Notes: generated by a model not told the origin, from the sequence alone. Counted from the stretch's first letter, positions 41,601 to 55,100 are shown. The stretch is 64,000 nt of DNA from Paramarasmius palmivorus (GCA_037176845.1 JAYKXP010000153.1:1-64000), one strand, 5' to 3'. Program-made: numbers and translations.

Positions 41601-42575
41601 AGAATGACATTAAAAGACACTTACGTCTCCAACTCAAGCAGTAAATCCCTCCAGCCCGGTGGGAAGTCATAGTGACCCTGCTGGCGCATTAGTTCCAACA
41701 AGAAATAGACAATAGGTCATACCTGCAAAAGGTAGTTGATGAAAAAAGCCGTACACTCCATATTCTGCAGAACTTTCACGACAAGCGACTTGGGATCCCT
41801 ACTCGATAAGGATTTCAAATGTTGAGAAGTTGCAAGCACCATTCTCGCAGCAGGTGTCAAATGTTCCGTGTCAGATTTCCTCTCCTTCGTTCCGGTAACT
41901 GGTCCGCTCAAACCAAAAGCAACGTAGACCCCTTTCACTACGCGAGCCCAACCTTGTGCGAGGGCGGGCAATCCTCTCTAAGGTGCAAAAGAAAAGTCTT
42001 CTGTGGATACAAAGAACACAATATAGCACTAACCAATGTAATTTTGTGCCCGTCGAAAGTAGTCTTATGTACAATAAGATCGCTTTTCGGAACAGAATCC
42101 AGAAAATCCGTAGTGTCCTTGTTCGACCGCCCTTCAACCAATGCCGCTATATCGAGGAACCTCAAGCCAAACAATACCGAGGTACAGGGTTCTGCCGACT
42201 TCTGATTAGGGACTAAAGTCGCCCTGTTATCGAGAATGTCTCGAAAAACGGGGTTTTTATAGCTCAGTCGAAAGGATGCAATCAACGAGCTCTGCATACT
42301 CTATAGAACGCATCAGTCGAAGTCTGTAAGAAACTTTTATATCAAAAGCGATGACTCACTATGAGGTCTTCCGAAACTAAACTTGACCGAGATTCGGGAT
42401 GGCAGACAAAAGCAGTGAACCATGGCATTTCAAGAACCAAAGGCGCCTGTGAAGGATCGGACAGTAAAGTCGGATTCGTTTCTTCGTGACCAGAAACAAC
42501 CGATCTATCCTTTGTACCGCTCGAATTTGACTTTTGTGTCAATCGAGCATAGACTGTGCTTCGACTCGCCGACAT
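38660..42575 (-). CDS. Large uncharacterised multi-exon gene
   Basis: Begins at ATG 42575 (MSASRSTVYARLTQKSN) and ends with TGA at 38660. At least ten exons on the minus strand carry consistent coding signal. Segments in order: MPWFTAFVCHPESRSS; RLSYKNPVFRDILDN; ALAQGWARVVKGVYVAFGLS; PLFMAICLSPLVLL; AWIHYGTERPVILARVEGML; VISLIDRSNIYQVSCGN; EMVVASFGDFVAQLYASRDG; PYSILTLEPSICRYANFYSN; DRYHGGVAWKEVDRLYGRHR. Exon 40520-40819 is Ser-rich and probably disordered. The product would be roughly 1100-1200 residues. I see no signal peptide and recognise no domain. Its reading frames are clean, unlike the transposon-proximal genes, so it is probably functional. Confidence 0.6.
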
Positions 42576-42686
42576 AGCTTGGTTCAGGATGTCGGTTCAA
42601 AAAGAAAGATGATGATGGTCGCGAAAAAAGCCGTTCGAACCATTACATGGAAGTATACGTAATAGTAACAACGACCGAATGAAAGC

Positions 42687-44540
42687 TTAAACTACTGATC
42701 GTGTGGAGTCACTTTGTCCTACAGATGCCTGAAAATAGGTACGAACTAGACAGGACACGAAAGAGGACAACAAGCTGATGGGAAAGCAACCTTGCGTGGA
42801 AAAGGATCCCATTCCAGCGACTACTGCTGGCCGGAGGTCGTTTATGCCCGTGGGATGATATTCAACAACCCGTTCGAGGAATGGCGCTAGATGGGGACTC
42901 TCGGTACCTTCCTTAGGCATAAACTTGAAAACCATCACAAATTTGAATGCTGTTAAAGAACGGCGTGAGGCCAGAAAAACCCAGGATAGGGAAGGGTAGA
43001 AAACAGACTCACCTTTACTTATACGACCCAACGGAAACCCCTCATCACCAGACACCATACATTCTGCTTTATATTCCACTGTATTCTCGTAAGGCCCAGG
43101 ATGTCCATCCAAACACACGACCCTCATGCCCACGCTGCCAGATAGAATTGTGAGGGTCAATTGTGTAGCAGCATCCAATTCGCATTCCCAGTCTGGAAAG
43201 GATGAGAAAGTATCGCACAGAACATGAACACCGCCATACCATTCACACCGAAAAGCGTCGGAAGTGCATGAAGCTCTGGAGAGAGTGACACAAACGCTCT
43301 CTCCAAATACAACCTTCCGAAAATTAGCCCCAATTCAATTGTGCAAGTACTAACACCAACCGGGACTTGTTTAGGGGGGGCCTACGAACCGAAGCAACAT
43401 CTATCTGGGATAATAATTCGGTGAGATTCCGTATAGCCTCGTCTTTAACTGTGGATGCGGTTCAGTAAACACTGGAAACAAGAAACCCGCCCCCGAATGA
43501 CTCACTAGCGAGCTGACTTTGATAATAAGTATGGAGGACCTGTAGGGGTTCCGGGCTTTCATGATCGTTCCTTCTATCAACGTATTTCGTCAAAACTTCC
43601 AACATCTGCCTGATTTCGGCAATGTCATTCTATATAACATGTCAGAGGAGAAAACCAACAGAAGCTAAATGAAACTCCCACTGGGGACCTCGATTCAGAC
43701 GCAGAGCCCACAACCACTCCATCCGACTCAGAGCGTGCAACAGAAGATTGTGAGTCCATACACGGGTACGAAAGGTAAAAGGTCAAAAAGTAGGAACCCT
43801 TTTTGCGAGGTAAATATAGTGCAATACACGTGGAACGCGTGACGATACCGGCGAGCCGAAAAGTAGCCCAGTCCAAACAAGCTGTCACATCAACAGAATT
43901 GGACTACATACATACACAAAGGGAAAGGATCGAAAAGTAACAACGAGCCGCCAAACACAAGCTCAACTTCGTATACCTGAAATCTTCATTGTCCCAAACG
44001 CCCACCTCTTCTTTGACTTTTTCGGAGTCCTTCCAAACTTTCTTGGGGAACAAGTACGGTTTGAGTACGGTACATTTCGTCCACACAGAACGGTCTGTTG
44101 AATCCACTGTAAACTCCAAAACGAACTGTGACATAGGAACATAATCAAAATACGATTTTCGAGAAAGCCCACAAACATACTTTTACTTCATAGTCGAAAC
44201 AAATGCTCTCTACAGTTTGCATGCACTCCAAGATAACAGTCACAACCCTGAGCCGCGGGATAAGTAACGCACGGGCCCATCCAATGCGAAAGCATCAGTG
44301 AGAAGCGACAAGGAGGTGTTACACTTCTCGTTCTGGTGTACCAAGGGGTATAAGCCTGCCAAAAACTGTCACCGCATCATCCATATTCGAAGACGCTTCG
44401 ACGGTACTAGACAACCAAAAAAGCCGAAAACAGTCAGTGTCAAAGTACACCCGCCAAAAGGCAGTACTCACTCATGTCCGCGCTCATTAAAATCGGAGCT
44501 GTACCATTTCTCAAATCTCGATCTAGTCGCAACACTCTGA
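42687..44540 (-). CDS. Uncharacterised multi-exon gene upstream of 38660-42575
   Basis: Minus-strand exons with good splice sites. 43904-44134 contains FVLEFTVDSTDRSVWTKC and KKVWKDSEKVKEEVGVWDN. 43672-43888 contains RSTCIALYLPRKKGSYFL. About 43510-43640 contains IAEIRQMLEVLTKYVDRRND ending at a GTGAGTC donor. About 43380-43450 contains AIRNLTELLSQIDVASV. An exon starting at about 43197 contains LTLTILSGSVGMRVVCLDGH. After a further intron (GTGAGT...ACAG) comes FKFVMVFKFMPKEGTESPHL, and the stop is at 42687. It ends 111 bp upstream of the next gene's ATG in the same direction. The start is unresolved (44.3-44.5 kb). No family recognised. Confidence 0.45.
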
Positions 44541-44599
44541 ATATGGTCACTAAAGCCTAAGGAGCAGTCAACAACGTGCTCCACGAGGATCAAGGAAAC

Positions 44600-45381
44600 T
44601 TACCTTTCATCAGTATCGTTGCCAGAAGTACTACACTCCCCTTCCTCTTCAATGACATCCAGTCCACAAGTAAAGACATTGCTACTTTCCTCCCCCGACG
44701 AAGGTTCGTCATCGGATATCAGCACACGAATTTCTGTAGCAGTAGGGCAATCTTCCACCACACGGCGAAAACAGCGATGATGCCAAACAACACACTCCGC
44801 TTTCCATCTTATAAAACAAAGTGTCGCGAAGGGACGGGAGGGCAATGCGATTTACAACTATCCGAGCTCCAGATACCGACGAATATCGTAGCGACCAAGA
44901 TGCCTCCGACAACGACCGGAACACGGTTCCAGAAGACCGCGTATCGCCAAACCAACGACTCTTCACGGAAAGCCATTTTCGACATTGGCTGCTTGGGTCG
45001 CAGGAATGGTCTCTATCGATCTCCAACCCCTACTTTCGTACTTGAGACGTGTTCGGATAACGCTCCAACTGTTAGGCTGGAGATACATCGCCTGGCCACG
45101 GACGAAGGAAGTCGAGGGATACAGCGAGACGACCTGCGTGGCAATAGCTACATTCATTACCAATGCTGAAGGAAAGGAAGAGCTTGACGATTAGCGCAAA
45201 TTCGTCCAAAACACACATGAACCAACCAGGATACCGAGAGAAACAGAGAACGACAACACTCACTGGAATAAAATCCGAGTATAGATTCTATCGATTCCCC
45301 ACGAGTTGCTATGATCTGGGATAGTCTTTCTCTTGCCTTCTTCACCCTTGCGAAATCAGCTGGTCCCATAGCATTGAACAA
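44600..45381 (-). pseudogene. Truncated inverted paralogue of the 50317-52135 gene, core deleted
   Basis: Homology to the plus-strand gene is readable by eye. GPADFARVKKARERLSQII (45.37-45.27 kb) corresponds to SADDLARMKQVSVEVNNQM. VMNVAIATQVVSLYPSTSF (45.16 kb) corresponds to VMNVATASKVISLYPKTSF. KSRWFGDTRSS corresponds to TKTRWVGDRHC. IRWKAECVVWHHRCF corresponds to VTWEAERAVWHHECF. Only about 100 bp separates the first two blocks here, against roughly 500 bp in the intact gene, so the GS...DLD core is missing. Frameshifts near 45.0 and 44.8 kb complete the breakdown. Confidence 0.7.
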
Positions 45382-45783
45382 TGGAGTTTCAGTGGGTAAG
45401 GCCCCTCCACGAGTTCTTTTCAGACATGAACCACACCTGCATTATTGACGTACAATCTAGCTCTGGGCGAATTCATCTATACGGACTTCGAATTGTTCCA
45501 TGTGCGTCGCAGTAGGGGGATCCTTTGCGAGGAAGAGGGGAGAACAAAAGAAGACAAGATCATAGCCGAAACATCACATGAGAACGTCACATAATAACGT
45601 AACGCCTGGAAACCACCCTCGATAACAGATATCTTATGGTAAGCCCCACAACCTACTTCGACACTGGACCTGTCCTGCAGCCATGAAAGGAAATTGGAAA
45701 GAACCTGTAAGCCCCATGCTGGCAATAATGGGTTCCAGGAATCTACAGCCGAACATTACCTTTCCACCTTCATTGTCGAATCA

Positions 45784-46459
45784 ATGGCCTTGGTAAGTAA
45801 AAAAAACCGATCCCAACTGTTTCAGTCAACTGAAGACAGCACACAGAACGTTGATCGGCACTCGGGCAACCAAGAATTACCCAAATACCCGGTCATATGC
45901 AACGGGTGCCAGGCAATGTGCTCAGCGACCGAGGCAAAGTATTGCTCAGTGTGTTACATCACCATATACTGCGTGCGAGCATCCCCTTTCCATCCAAAGT
46001 GATCGTCCCTGATACCTCATACAGTCAAAGGAATGTCAAAGGACAGACAGAAAGCTCCACCGCGATGAATGCAAAGCCCCAGCATCAGACATTGGAGCGG
46101 CTTTGCGAAAGTACCTCGTGAAGAACGACATCGAGATCCGTGAACATATTAGCTTCAAACTGGATGACGAGATCCAGACGAGCGGAATGACACCAGGCGC
46201 GTTTCTATCGCGACATTCGTTCCTGCTTGCTGTCCGTCATACACCCCAAGCAGATCCACAGAGCTCCAAGGCTTTGAGCGTAATCAAAGATTCATTGACG
46301 TGCCGTAAGACACAGTTCAGTCCAGATATAATTACTACGATGGCCAAGATGCGCAAAGGGAACAGTGACTGTAAGGGGGTGATAGCGGTTCAACTGATAG
46401 TAGTGGCGGAAGATGATAGGGCTCTACACAAAGACGTGAAACTGTGGCCTCTGGTTTGA
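45784..46459 (+). CDS. MYND-type zinc finger protein
   Basis: Three exons joined in frame: 45784-45792, 45826-45972 and 46025-46459, with introns GTAAGT...TTTCAG (33 bp) and GTGCGA...TACAG (52 bp). Splicing creates a complete MYND finger: CNGCQAMC, then KYCSVCYITIYC, then SKECQ and HRDEC, giving the C-x2-C, C-x2-C, C-x3-C, H-x3-C ligand pattern. MYND fingers usually bind proline-rich partner peptides. The C-terminal part (residues about 60-197) has no recognised catalytic domain; there is no SET domain. The stop is at 46457. Confidence 0.7.
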
Positions 46460-49400
46460 ACAGGCAATATTAGCGTAATCTGTAGAGGGCAACCTCCAGC
46501 GACGAAATACAAATGTACCATTATAGAATCATCTCTAAATCAAACGCTACACAAACTGCCCACTGTCTTCCAGGCCTAGAAAAGCTGCGGCTGAAATAGG
46601 ATCGGTCACATATTCAAAGCGACCGATTCTTTCAAAGACGTTAGCTGCTGTCAGTTGTACGTTTAATGTATCCATACCAGGCAAATAGACGAATCCTTAA
46701 TCCACGCCACAAATCCAATAGTGATTCCAGCACGCGAAATGGTTCGCCAACCACGTTACAAGCAGGTATTCAGTTATCGAATGCCGAGTTTATGCTCAAC
46801 AAAAAGGGTCTAGCAAGAAAAATGACATTCAATACATTGTCGACCACGAGTAGACGACGAATCGAGATTTACGAGACAAACGGAAAGGATCATACTACTC
46901 CAACGCCTACCGGAGCAAGCTCGGATATGGCTGGGCGGGGCAAGTGGAGGCATCAGGAAGGTAACAAAAGACTTTTCGCTATTTCCTCCAGCTCAATTCG
47001 ACTGGTGCGAGCCCCAAAGTCACGAGTCGCAAGCCATGTCGAAATTCCCGCATGTTGGTCTCGTTTTAAGTGTATCCAGGAGAGTGTAAACCAACGTCAT
47101 TCAAAGCCTATTATGTATTCGAATGTACCGCTAGTGAACGTAACTGCTCCAAATGAGCAACGTATAGGATGAATAGGCCGGGCAAGTTGGGCAACGAGCA
47201 TGTCAGATAGTGTATGCTGTGAAAGATTAGAGCAAACAAGACGGACAATTTTCGGTAGCACAGCGAGAAGCGGAAGTAGTGGGCGTAGTTAGGTGTGAGC
47301 AGGTAACAAAAGTAACACCAATGGAATCAATGGAATACCATAGATAGGTTGATTTGGGACGAGAAGCGGTTGTTGTTAATCCGTCCATTGCAGTGCGAGT
47401 GCTGGGGATAAACAAGGATTCAACCGCATTGCAGAACGAAGCTTGCTCTTAAGTGCTGAGGATAGCTGAAGCGGGCTTGGTCGCGGAACCACATGCCGTC
47501 CGGATTCGTGTCCAATCCGAGTCATTGTTGCTCAACAGCTGTTGGTCCTTCCAATGAACAGCTGGACGGCTTCGTGTCAGTAAACCCCAGAAAACTCTGT
47601 GCCCGCGTCCATCTTCGACTGTCCGTTGTCCGAGTCAGTCGAAGACGCCTTTCAGTTGGCGGGAGTGTTAAACCCCGAGGGAACTGAGCCGTTGGGTGAT
47701 CTCGCTGATGCGGGTTCTTGGTCAGAGTCGGCGAGATAAGCTATTGGTACGGAGACAAAAACCAGCTAATGTTATTCATCAGACTTGGTACTATAGAAAC
47801 CATAGATGCACATACCTCATATTGTCAACCTTTAACCACTTTGCTTCCCCACGGGCCCATGCCATCTTGCTCTTGGAGTCTTCGCATCTCGATCGGGCAA
47901 ACCTCGGAGGCTGTCCCCACCGGAGGCTTTATGGTTGGGTACGTTGGGGGATCGAATAGCCTTCTTCTTCGCGTTGAAGGATAGTGATGCCGGTAGGGTA
48001 TAGTTTCAAGGAGGATGCGACGGTGCTTGTAGTGTGGGCGTACGCTATTGGAACAGGTGATTGGACACCTTGGCTGGGGGATCCAGCTTCACGTCCTTCC
48101 CGGGTTCTGTATGAATTCCCGAGGTTACCCAGTGATCATGCGTCGATCACATCCGTGTTTCGCCGTAGTAATAGTGTCAAATTCACGGGCTGGGTTCAAA
48201 TGAGAAGTGTGGGTGCTAGTGCGGCTTGCTTGGTGCTGGTCTCGTTGGATTCATACATCGATAGAAAGTGAGTGAATGGTTGTTTGTATTGTTCGGAGGT
48301 CCAGGAGCAACGTAGAAGGAAGATACAGAAGAGAAGGGTCCGAGCGAGGCGAAACAAGAGACACGGTCTTGCCAAGGTGTGATGCCGATTCAAACTCCGC
48401 AGGTCCACCTCTAGCGGTACTTCTCACCAACACGCTATTTTAAATTATCCGGTCTGCCCTACTACGTGACCAGTAGGAAGCGAATCTCAGACGGTGCGTT
48501 ACCTTGTCTCGTCTTAGAGAGCTATATACTCAAAGCCTCAATACTGACATAGCACTCATCGTCTTGAAATGTCGCCTGATTCTCGTATACCAAGCAACGA
48601 CGACCTTATAGCAGCAAATCCCCTCTCGGCTGTTGTATGGTAGCCGACCGAATAAAAAGATGAAAAACTCGAAAGCAAATCCTGTAAGGGGTCGAGGCAA
48701 GAAACAGTTGGTTGTGGATGGATTGCACCGAAGGTGCCCTGACGAGGCCGCGACGCTTTTTGACCACCATCGTCCTCAGTCACTCCGCTAATTCACATTC
48801 TTCCCTTGCCTTTCACACTCAGACTCAGAGGTTGGGATTAGGAACAATCGGACTTTGGTGTGTATCATTTACCCTAACTACCGACTAATTGACTGGATGG
48901 CACACTTTTCAGATTCAACCGCAGGCTTCCCGCCGTCCCCAATACATTTGTCACTCCCACACGCGCAAGTTTCACCTCGTCATCGCTTGAGCGGTCGTTA
49001 TACCCGTTCCGGACTGCTTCTCATGTGATTTACCCTCGATGATGCTTGCCCAACTGTGTTGACCGCTGGTAACTCACCTCAGGACAGTTAAGCATGCGCT
49101 AACGGCCATTTAGCCTGAAAGTAACGGTGCCTTGGTGATGACGATTCTCTTTCAGGTCTGCTGAGATAGAGTTCCATCTAAACAAGATCATCTATTCGAG
49201 AAAATGATGCGAGTGCTTATTTGACATGTCCTTAAATACTCTGAAGAGGTTTGCGCACATAGTAGCTATCCTCTCATCCAATCACTACATCCGCATTCTC
49301 CATGGCCACATTATATTCAACATCGTCGTCTCTTGTCATCAAGAGCTTTTCAACCAGGTCATTGAATCTTTTCCTCGCACTCGAACAGGATACCTATCGA

Positions 49401-50316
49401 CTCTGACTTCAACTACCGATCCTTGCAGAAGGCGGCAAGGGCTGCTCATGCTCGGGAACATAGCAGTAAGTTTTCCACTGCAGATTGAAACGTCCCTCAC
49501 CCTCCGTCACTTTCCAATCCGAGTACAACGAGGATGTCCAACATTGGTACTACTGTCAGCAAGGTTCCGCTGTAACGTATCTCTCTTGGCAGCTTCTATC
49601 CGAGATGCGTTCGGCGGCGAAAGCTGTGCACATGCGATGGCAATCGATATGTCCGCTTTGAGTCCTACACGACTACTGTCGGCAGAACTCATTAGATTGA
49701 CCGGTGAAAACCGTACTCGGTTCCATCGTCAGTCAGATCATGAATTGCGGGAATATCACGCTTCTACCGTACATTGGCTTCGAACCGAGTTGGCTTCATG
49801 GTGCTGATTTAGGTGAATCGGCAACCTCAGGTAACCAGTCATCCTCGTTGTCTCAAAGTTATTGTCATATAGCATAATAGAACCAGATCAGCTTCCAATC
49901 CCCTCAACTTGTTGAAATACACCTTGATCTGTGCACGTTTCCGATGGTTCCTGGTGGACATCACTCGACTACGCCCCGATATAGTAAATATTCGTTATCT
50001 TAGCCACCATGGCGAACTGCAGGGGGAAGTTAAGCTATTACTCGAGTAGTCCAGGTGTAAGAACTGGAATTGGGAGCCGGCAGGAATACCTTTTTTGGTT
50101 TGCTCAAGGGGAAGACGGACTACTATATATTCCCTTCGGTCAGCTTGCAGGCCTCTCTGCTTTTTTCTTCCGATCCTTCAGCATGCCCGGTTTGCATTCC
50201 CTGTATGGTTTATTTATTATTTACTCTGCCCCAGGAACGCTCACGCTGCCCTTACTAGCCCTCACACAGCATTTACACCCATTTACGATGGTCTCTCTGC
50301 CGATGACCTAGCTAGG
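46460..50316. other. Region with only weak ORFs
   Basis: No gene I can support. ORFs at 46666-47172 (168 aa, Arg/Ser-rich), 47984-48271 (95 aa, KEDATVLVVWAYAIGTGD) and 49226-49807 (193 aa from a true ATG, MSLNTLKRFAHIVAIL) have no recognised features. The last is the best candidate for a real small gene. Confidence 0.35.
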
Positions 50317-52135
50317 ATGAAACAGGTGTCCGTGGAGGTCAACAATCAAATGCAGGAATACCACGCCGCGTCGTTTAGTCCACACAAGCTGTACGATTCA
50401 TTCTTCAGCTCAGAAGAGACCATCACGTCTTTTCGTATTCGTCAAGCCCAATGCAAAGCGCTGGTGTCGGGATCTGCCTTAGTGGCTTTCCTGTCCCGCG
50501 GTGCATTCGTTCCTAGCGACTTAGACATTCTCATTCCCGCCGAAAACGTTATTAGCATGGGTAGCTTCATTTTGGATACCGATGAGTATGGCCTCGTGGA
50601 CGGCTCGACCAGCGTTCAGTTCGACGCCTCCAAACAAGCCAAGATGGAGGCGTTTGTGAAGGTCGCTAGTCTTCCACGAGACCTCCGGCCTATCCATGCA
50701 AAGACGATCCTCGAAGACGGCTATGACGAATTAACCACCAGTGGCATCTTCACTTTCGCCAACAATCAGGGGAAGAGGATACAGATAATTGGAACCAAGT
50801 GTCAGCCGATTGAGTTTGTGCTACACTCTTATTCGAGTGCGTATCCATTTCTTGTCCATCTCTACTACACTGATACACTGCAGCCCTTGTGATGAACGTT
50901 GCCACTGCTTCCAAAGTGATTTCTTTATACCCCAAGACATCTTTTATCCGCAAATCAGCTCTGTATTTGAAATACCCTAGCGACAAGGTTCTTGCAGCCC
51001 GTAGAAAGTACGAAGAGCGAGGCTGGACCTCCTCCACCATGATGTCCGCTGAAGAAGCTCTTCATCCCGACCATGAACTGGCAACAAAAACCAGATGGGT
51101 CGGTGATCGCCATTGCTGGATCGTACACTTCCCCATCATCGCCGGCTTTGAATCCATCGAGGATTCTTATCGAACGCTTGGCATTACCTCCTGGCATCTG
51201 TATTGTCTATCTCACACATCTGTTCGTGTTGAGACGAATCGGATGGAAACGGACTTTCTTCCGTTTCCATTGACAGTCACTTGGGAAGCAGAGCGTGCAG
51301 TTTGGCATCATGAGTGTTTTCTCGCTCTATCATCATTCATGCGTGGGTCTCGCGTCGTCGATTACACCACATACGTCTCGACTGCTAATCAAACTGACTG
51401 GCTTTTTACAACAGCTTCCGGTGATTTAAGCAACATGTACCCATACTCTGAAGTTGGACGTGATTCCGGAGCTACCTTGTAAGTGATCGTCATTTATTTG
51501 TTTCGTGTTCTGCCTCATTCTCTAACAGTGAAGCCACTCATAGAACTTGCTCTACAGTTCTAGAGCCTTGGTGGGCCGAGCCGTTTCAAGAAGTCTGGTA
51601 TGTTTGGTTTGCACAACTCACTGATCTATTTCAACTAAACATCGTCTATAGCCGTTCGGACTCGTCAGACCTGGGTCAAGGAATCATATCATTCCTCTCC
51701 CAGCTTTATCCACGCCTTGATGCCGAACATCGCGAGAACGTACTATTGAACAGTTTACGCCGTGAATTTACTGAGATGCGCCAAGTGTACATGGACATGA
51801 TTCCGCAGATAGGTTTGCCTTCTGCGCATGTTGTTTCGACTATTCTCCAATGCATAAAAGATATTCAGAATACTGGTCTCTGCGAGGAAGTCGAGGTAGG
51901 TTCTGATTCATCATCTTCCTGCTTTCATTGTCCACTAACATGAGCTGGCCAGGTTACGCTACGCTTTTGGTTAGACTGGGAGGCGTTGGCGGTGTGGACG
52001 ACGTGCACTTTACTCGTCCCCCCCGAGCAAGAAGTGAAGATCAAACAAAGCTTACCCCTCTGGCATTTTGGTACTGTGAATTCCAATAGGCTGCTGGTAG
52101 AGATCTCTGCGACTCGCCTGGAGAAGTATCGGTGA
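50317..52135 (+). CDS. Nucleotidyltransferase-like fold protein (uncharacterised basidiomycete family)
   Basis: Five exons join cleanly: 50317-50836, 50884-51478, 51529-51597, 51652-51895, 51953-52135, introns 47-57 bp. ATG 50317 (MKQVSVEVNNQM) is the first good start, but the frame is open upstream (SADDLAR), so an earlier exon is possible. The N-terminal half has CKALVSGSALVAFLSRG then PSDLDILIP. A GS followed by DLD at this distance is the signature of the nucleotidyltransferase superfamily (G-S-x9-13-D-h-D). The C-terminal half has conserved-looking WEAERAVWHHECF and WWAEPFQEVW. Activity is inference; it may be a degenerate, protein-binding member. A core-deleted inverted copy lies 5 kb away. 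Confidence 0.6.
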
Positions 52136-55100
52136 CTGGTCCTCGTTGCTTGTATTCGTAAAACCACCTTTCCATAAATTATACGTGCTAGGCCCTGCAA
52201 GATTGTACGCTACAGTTAGGAATCAGAGCGCTGTACAACAAGATACACCAGCACTACAAAAGCCAGCCATATGCGGCATATGTGAGCGTCCGAACCTATA
52301 GAAGCGAGTGATTTTTATTCTATTTTCCTCCAATGTTTCATTTCCCGCTGCTGCTCTTTGACATCCTTATGACCGGCTAACCGCCATCATTCCTTCAATC
52401 AGCTTTGAATGTACACCTTGAACTTTACCATGCTCCACGCAGTGCGTGGATCAAGCGCTAGCTAAACCAGTCGCAAGTCAATCTCAGGGTCTGGCCTATT
52501 TTCTCAGTCTCAACCTCTCGAACTGTCCTGTTTCCTTCTCGTACTTTACATGCAAGCTTCTACAAACGGAGGAGCATAAAGCTTCACAGCCCATCGACAG
52601 GCCGAGTACTTTCTATTTCACTCCCGCGACTTGCTTGCGACTTGCTCATCGTAGATCCATTGAGAAAGTGTGAGTCCATATATTTGAGTAGTTGGTTTAC
52701 TTTCCAATCAAAACCTTTCCTGCGTTATTGGTCCTTCAATTCTGAGCCGTATGAACAGACTGTCAGCAAGGGGAAAAGGGAAACAAACAATACCCACCTG
52801 TCACCCGCGCCTTCGACTAGCTGGATTTACCCTTCGGTCTTCTCATCCCTTTGATGATCATGACTCGCTTCGGGTCCTGCTCGCCTAACTTCACAATACC
52901 ATGCACGTACTTCAAAAAGAGTTTTGTAACGAAAATCGATTCATCGTTGGAAGGAATGCTCAATTTTTCTTCGGCTCTCCGAATTCGTGTGTCGTGTCCG
53001 AATCCCATACATTTCCAACCATAACGATTATCTCTCGTATCTTTTACTGGTGGCGAGGAGACTGGAGACCTACAAGTTTATGAACCAGAACGTTAGTAAC
53101 CGCAATGACTATAACTTACAATGATGGTATCATAGTTCCTCGCAGTCCCAATCTTGCGTTTTCTGCGGCTGTTGTATCGTTGTAGCTTGAGCTTAAGGTC
53201 CTGAACCTGGGGTGAGATTTTGATGAAAAGTGTGCGGGGAATTGCGGTGACATGGTGGGCCCGGGGGATGGTGGCGTCAGGAAGCAATGAACAGATCCCT
53301 GGAAACACGTGCAAACAGCGCACGGACCATGTACAGCTTCTGCGCGCTCATGGTACAAGCTTAAGGGCATTTGCGTTGGAACTTGGTTTCAGCTTGGTGA
53401 GTTTAAACTACAGTGATAGCTCTGAGTTCATATTGGACTCATAAGTAGGTTGTCATCGACCACATCGGCGTTCCGTCCATATCTCGACGCTAGCAGCGCT
53501 CAACCCATCGCGGCCCTAGTAACCAGTACAGAACTCTTTTCTTGTTCCAAGTTCGCTTATTAGGTGTCGCACTGAAGTTCCAATGATTTCCGAGTTAATG
53601 ATTTTGAAGGCCTCAGAGAAGATTCTGAAAATGAAGGCAGTCAATATGAGGAAAGTCGGACGACCAACGAATGTACTACGACCAAAGCCATGACGTCAGC
53701 CCGTCGTTTCAGCCTTCTCTGTTGATGATATTACGCCTTGCAACAATTGACTGGCAAATGCGAGCTCGCATCAATAGTCCTCGTCTGGGAATACTAACAT
53801 AGCCATGCACCGGGACACTGACATTGGCTATGGAACCTGCCTGTTCCGAAACGGGACCTCGGCAGTACCTGTCAAGTATCAAGTATCTCAGTCCGATGAA
53901 ACAAAATTGAATCACATACCTCACTCGTCCCATTCCGACGCTGTGTGGGCTCAAAGCCACAATCCATACCCACAATCAACTGCGGACATTTTCTCTCTCG
54001 CCTTCTGCTCGTTGGTGGCAAACCCTAAAGCGCGCTCTCTCGCAAAAAGGAACACGTTTCTTGATTGAACCAGAGAGAAGCCTGAGGGAAACCAGTCTCA
54101 GTCGGAGAAAGGAAAAATGCCAACAGTATGTACACCTCGAACCTTCGTATCACCGACTCCACAACAGATTTATGTCCAATCCTAGATGGACGAAGCTGGG
54201 GGGATGAAGACAATAAGTATCATTCTGAAGGAAAGTTTGATAGGTATGACACACGCACCTCAGATCACCACAACCTTGCAGTCGCCTCTTGACAATCGAT
54301 TATACGAGTTCGATATTCTTCCAAGAGCACCTGGGACGCACATCAGAATGACAGATCCCGGGTACTTAAGCTTGATATACCTTGGATGTTGCTCCTTCAA
54401 CAACTCCTCGATTGACACTCGCACTGTGTTCTCGCAACCTACTTGTTCATTGGCAAATTTGAAGCGCGCTACGTTCCAAAAAGCGACGTGCTTTGTCACT
54501 GTTTTGGAAGGCATACTAGGAAAGGAGAAAATCAGCCGAAGAGAAAGCAAGGATACCAACGAAGCAACTGACATTGTTGCATCCACGACGGTGTATCATT
54601 GCAAGTTTTACTTGCGCATCTTCTAGCTGGTAGGTAGAATCTTCTACTCATGGGTCTTCCCAACTCGATCCTCGCAAGCTGACTGAACAGAGCTACCAAT
54701 GTGAGAAAGGTGCAAACGAAATAGAGTACATACCTCGAACACCACCAATTCCCCACAACCCTCCATTATCGTCTCAAATTCCCTGGAAATGATTCGATCT
54801 CAGAATGGATACCTCGAAGCTGGATAAGAACTAAGAAAGAAGAAATGGGTTAGTTAAACAAAGGTCGAGGAGAATAGTGACTCGGAAAACGTACCTGAGA
54901 GCATGAGGGCTATGTCCAAGAATGATGCATGATGGGAGAACAGAAGGGAATGGACCTGCACGCAACGAACGGGAAACCGGTCCGCAAACCGCAATGACGC
55001 GCATATTGATATTGAACGTTGAACTTCGAACAATGGCCTCTCAATGTGTCATTGTTATGTGTACGCATACTCTCGTTTGGATGAGCTTTTCAACGTCCAA

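Noticed and set aside
48556..48783. Small minus-strand ORF
   Set aside because: Short, no motif, no supporting splice sites or neighbours.
53709..54626. Gene covering the ORFs at 53.7-54.6 kb
   Set aside because: Frames on either strand are interrupted and show no motif or consistent splicing.
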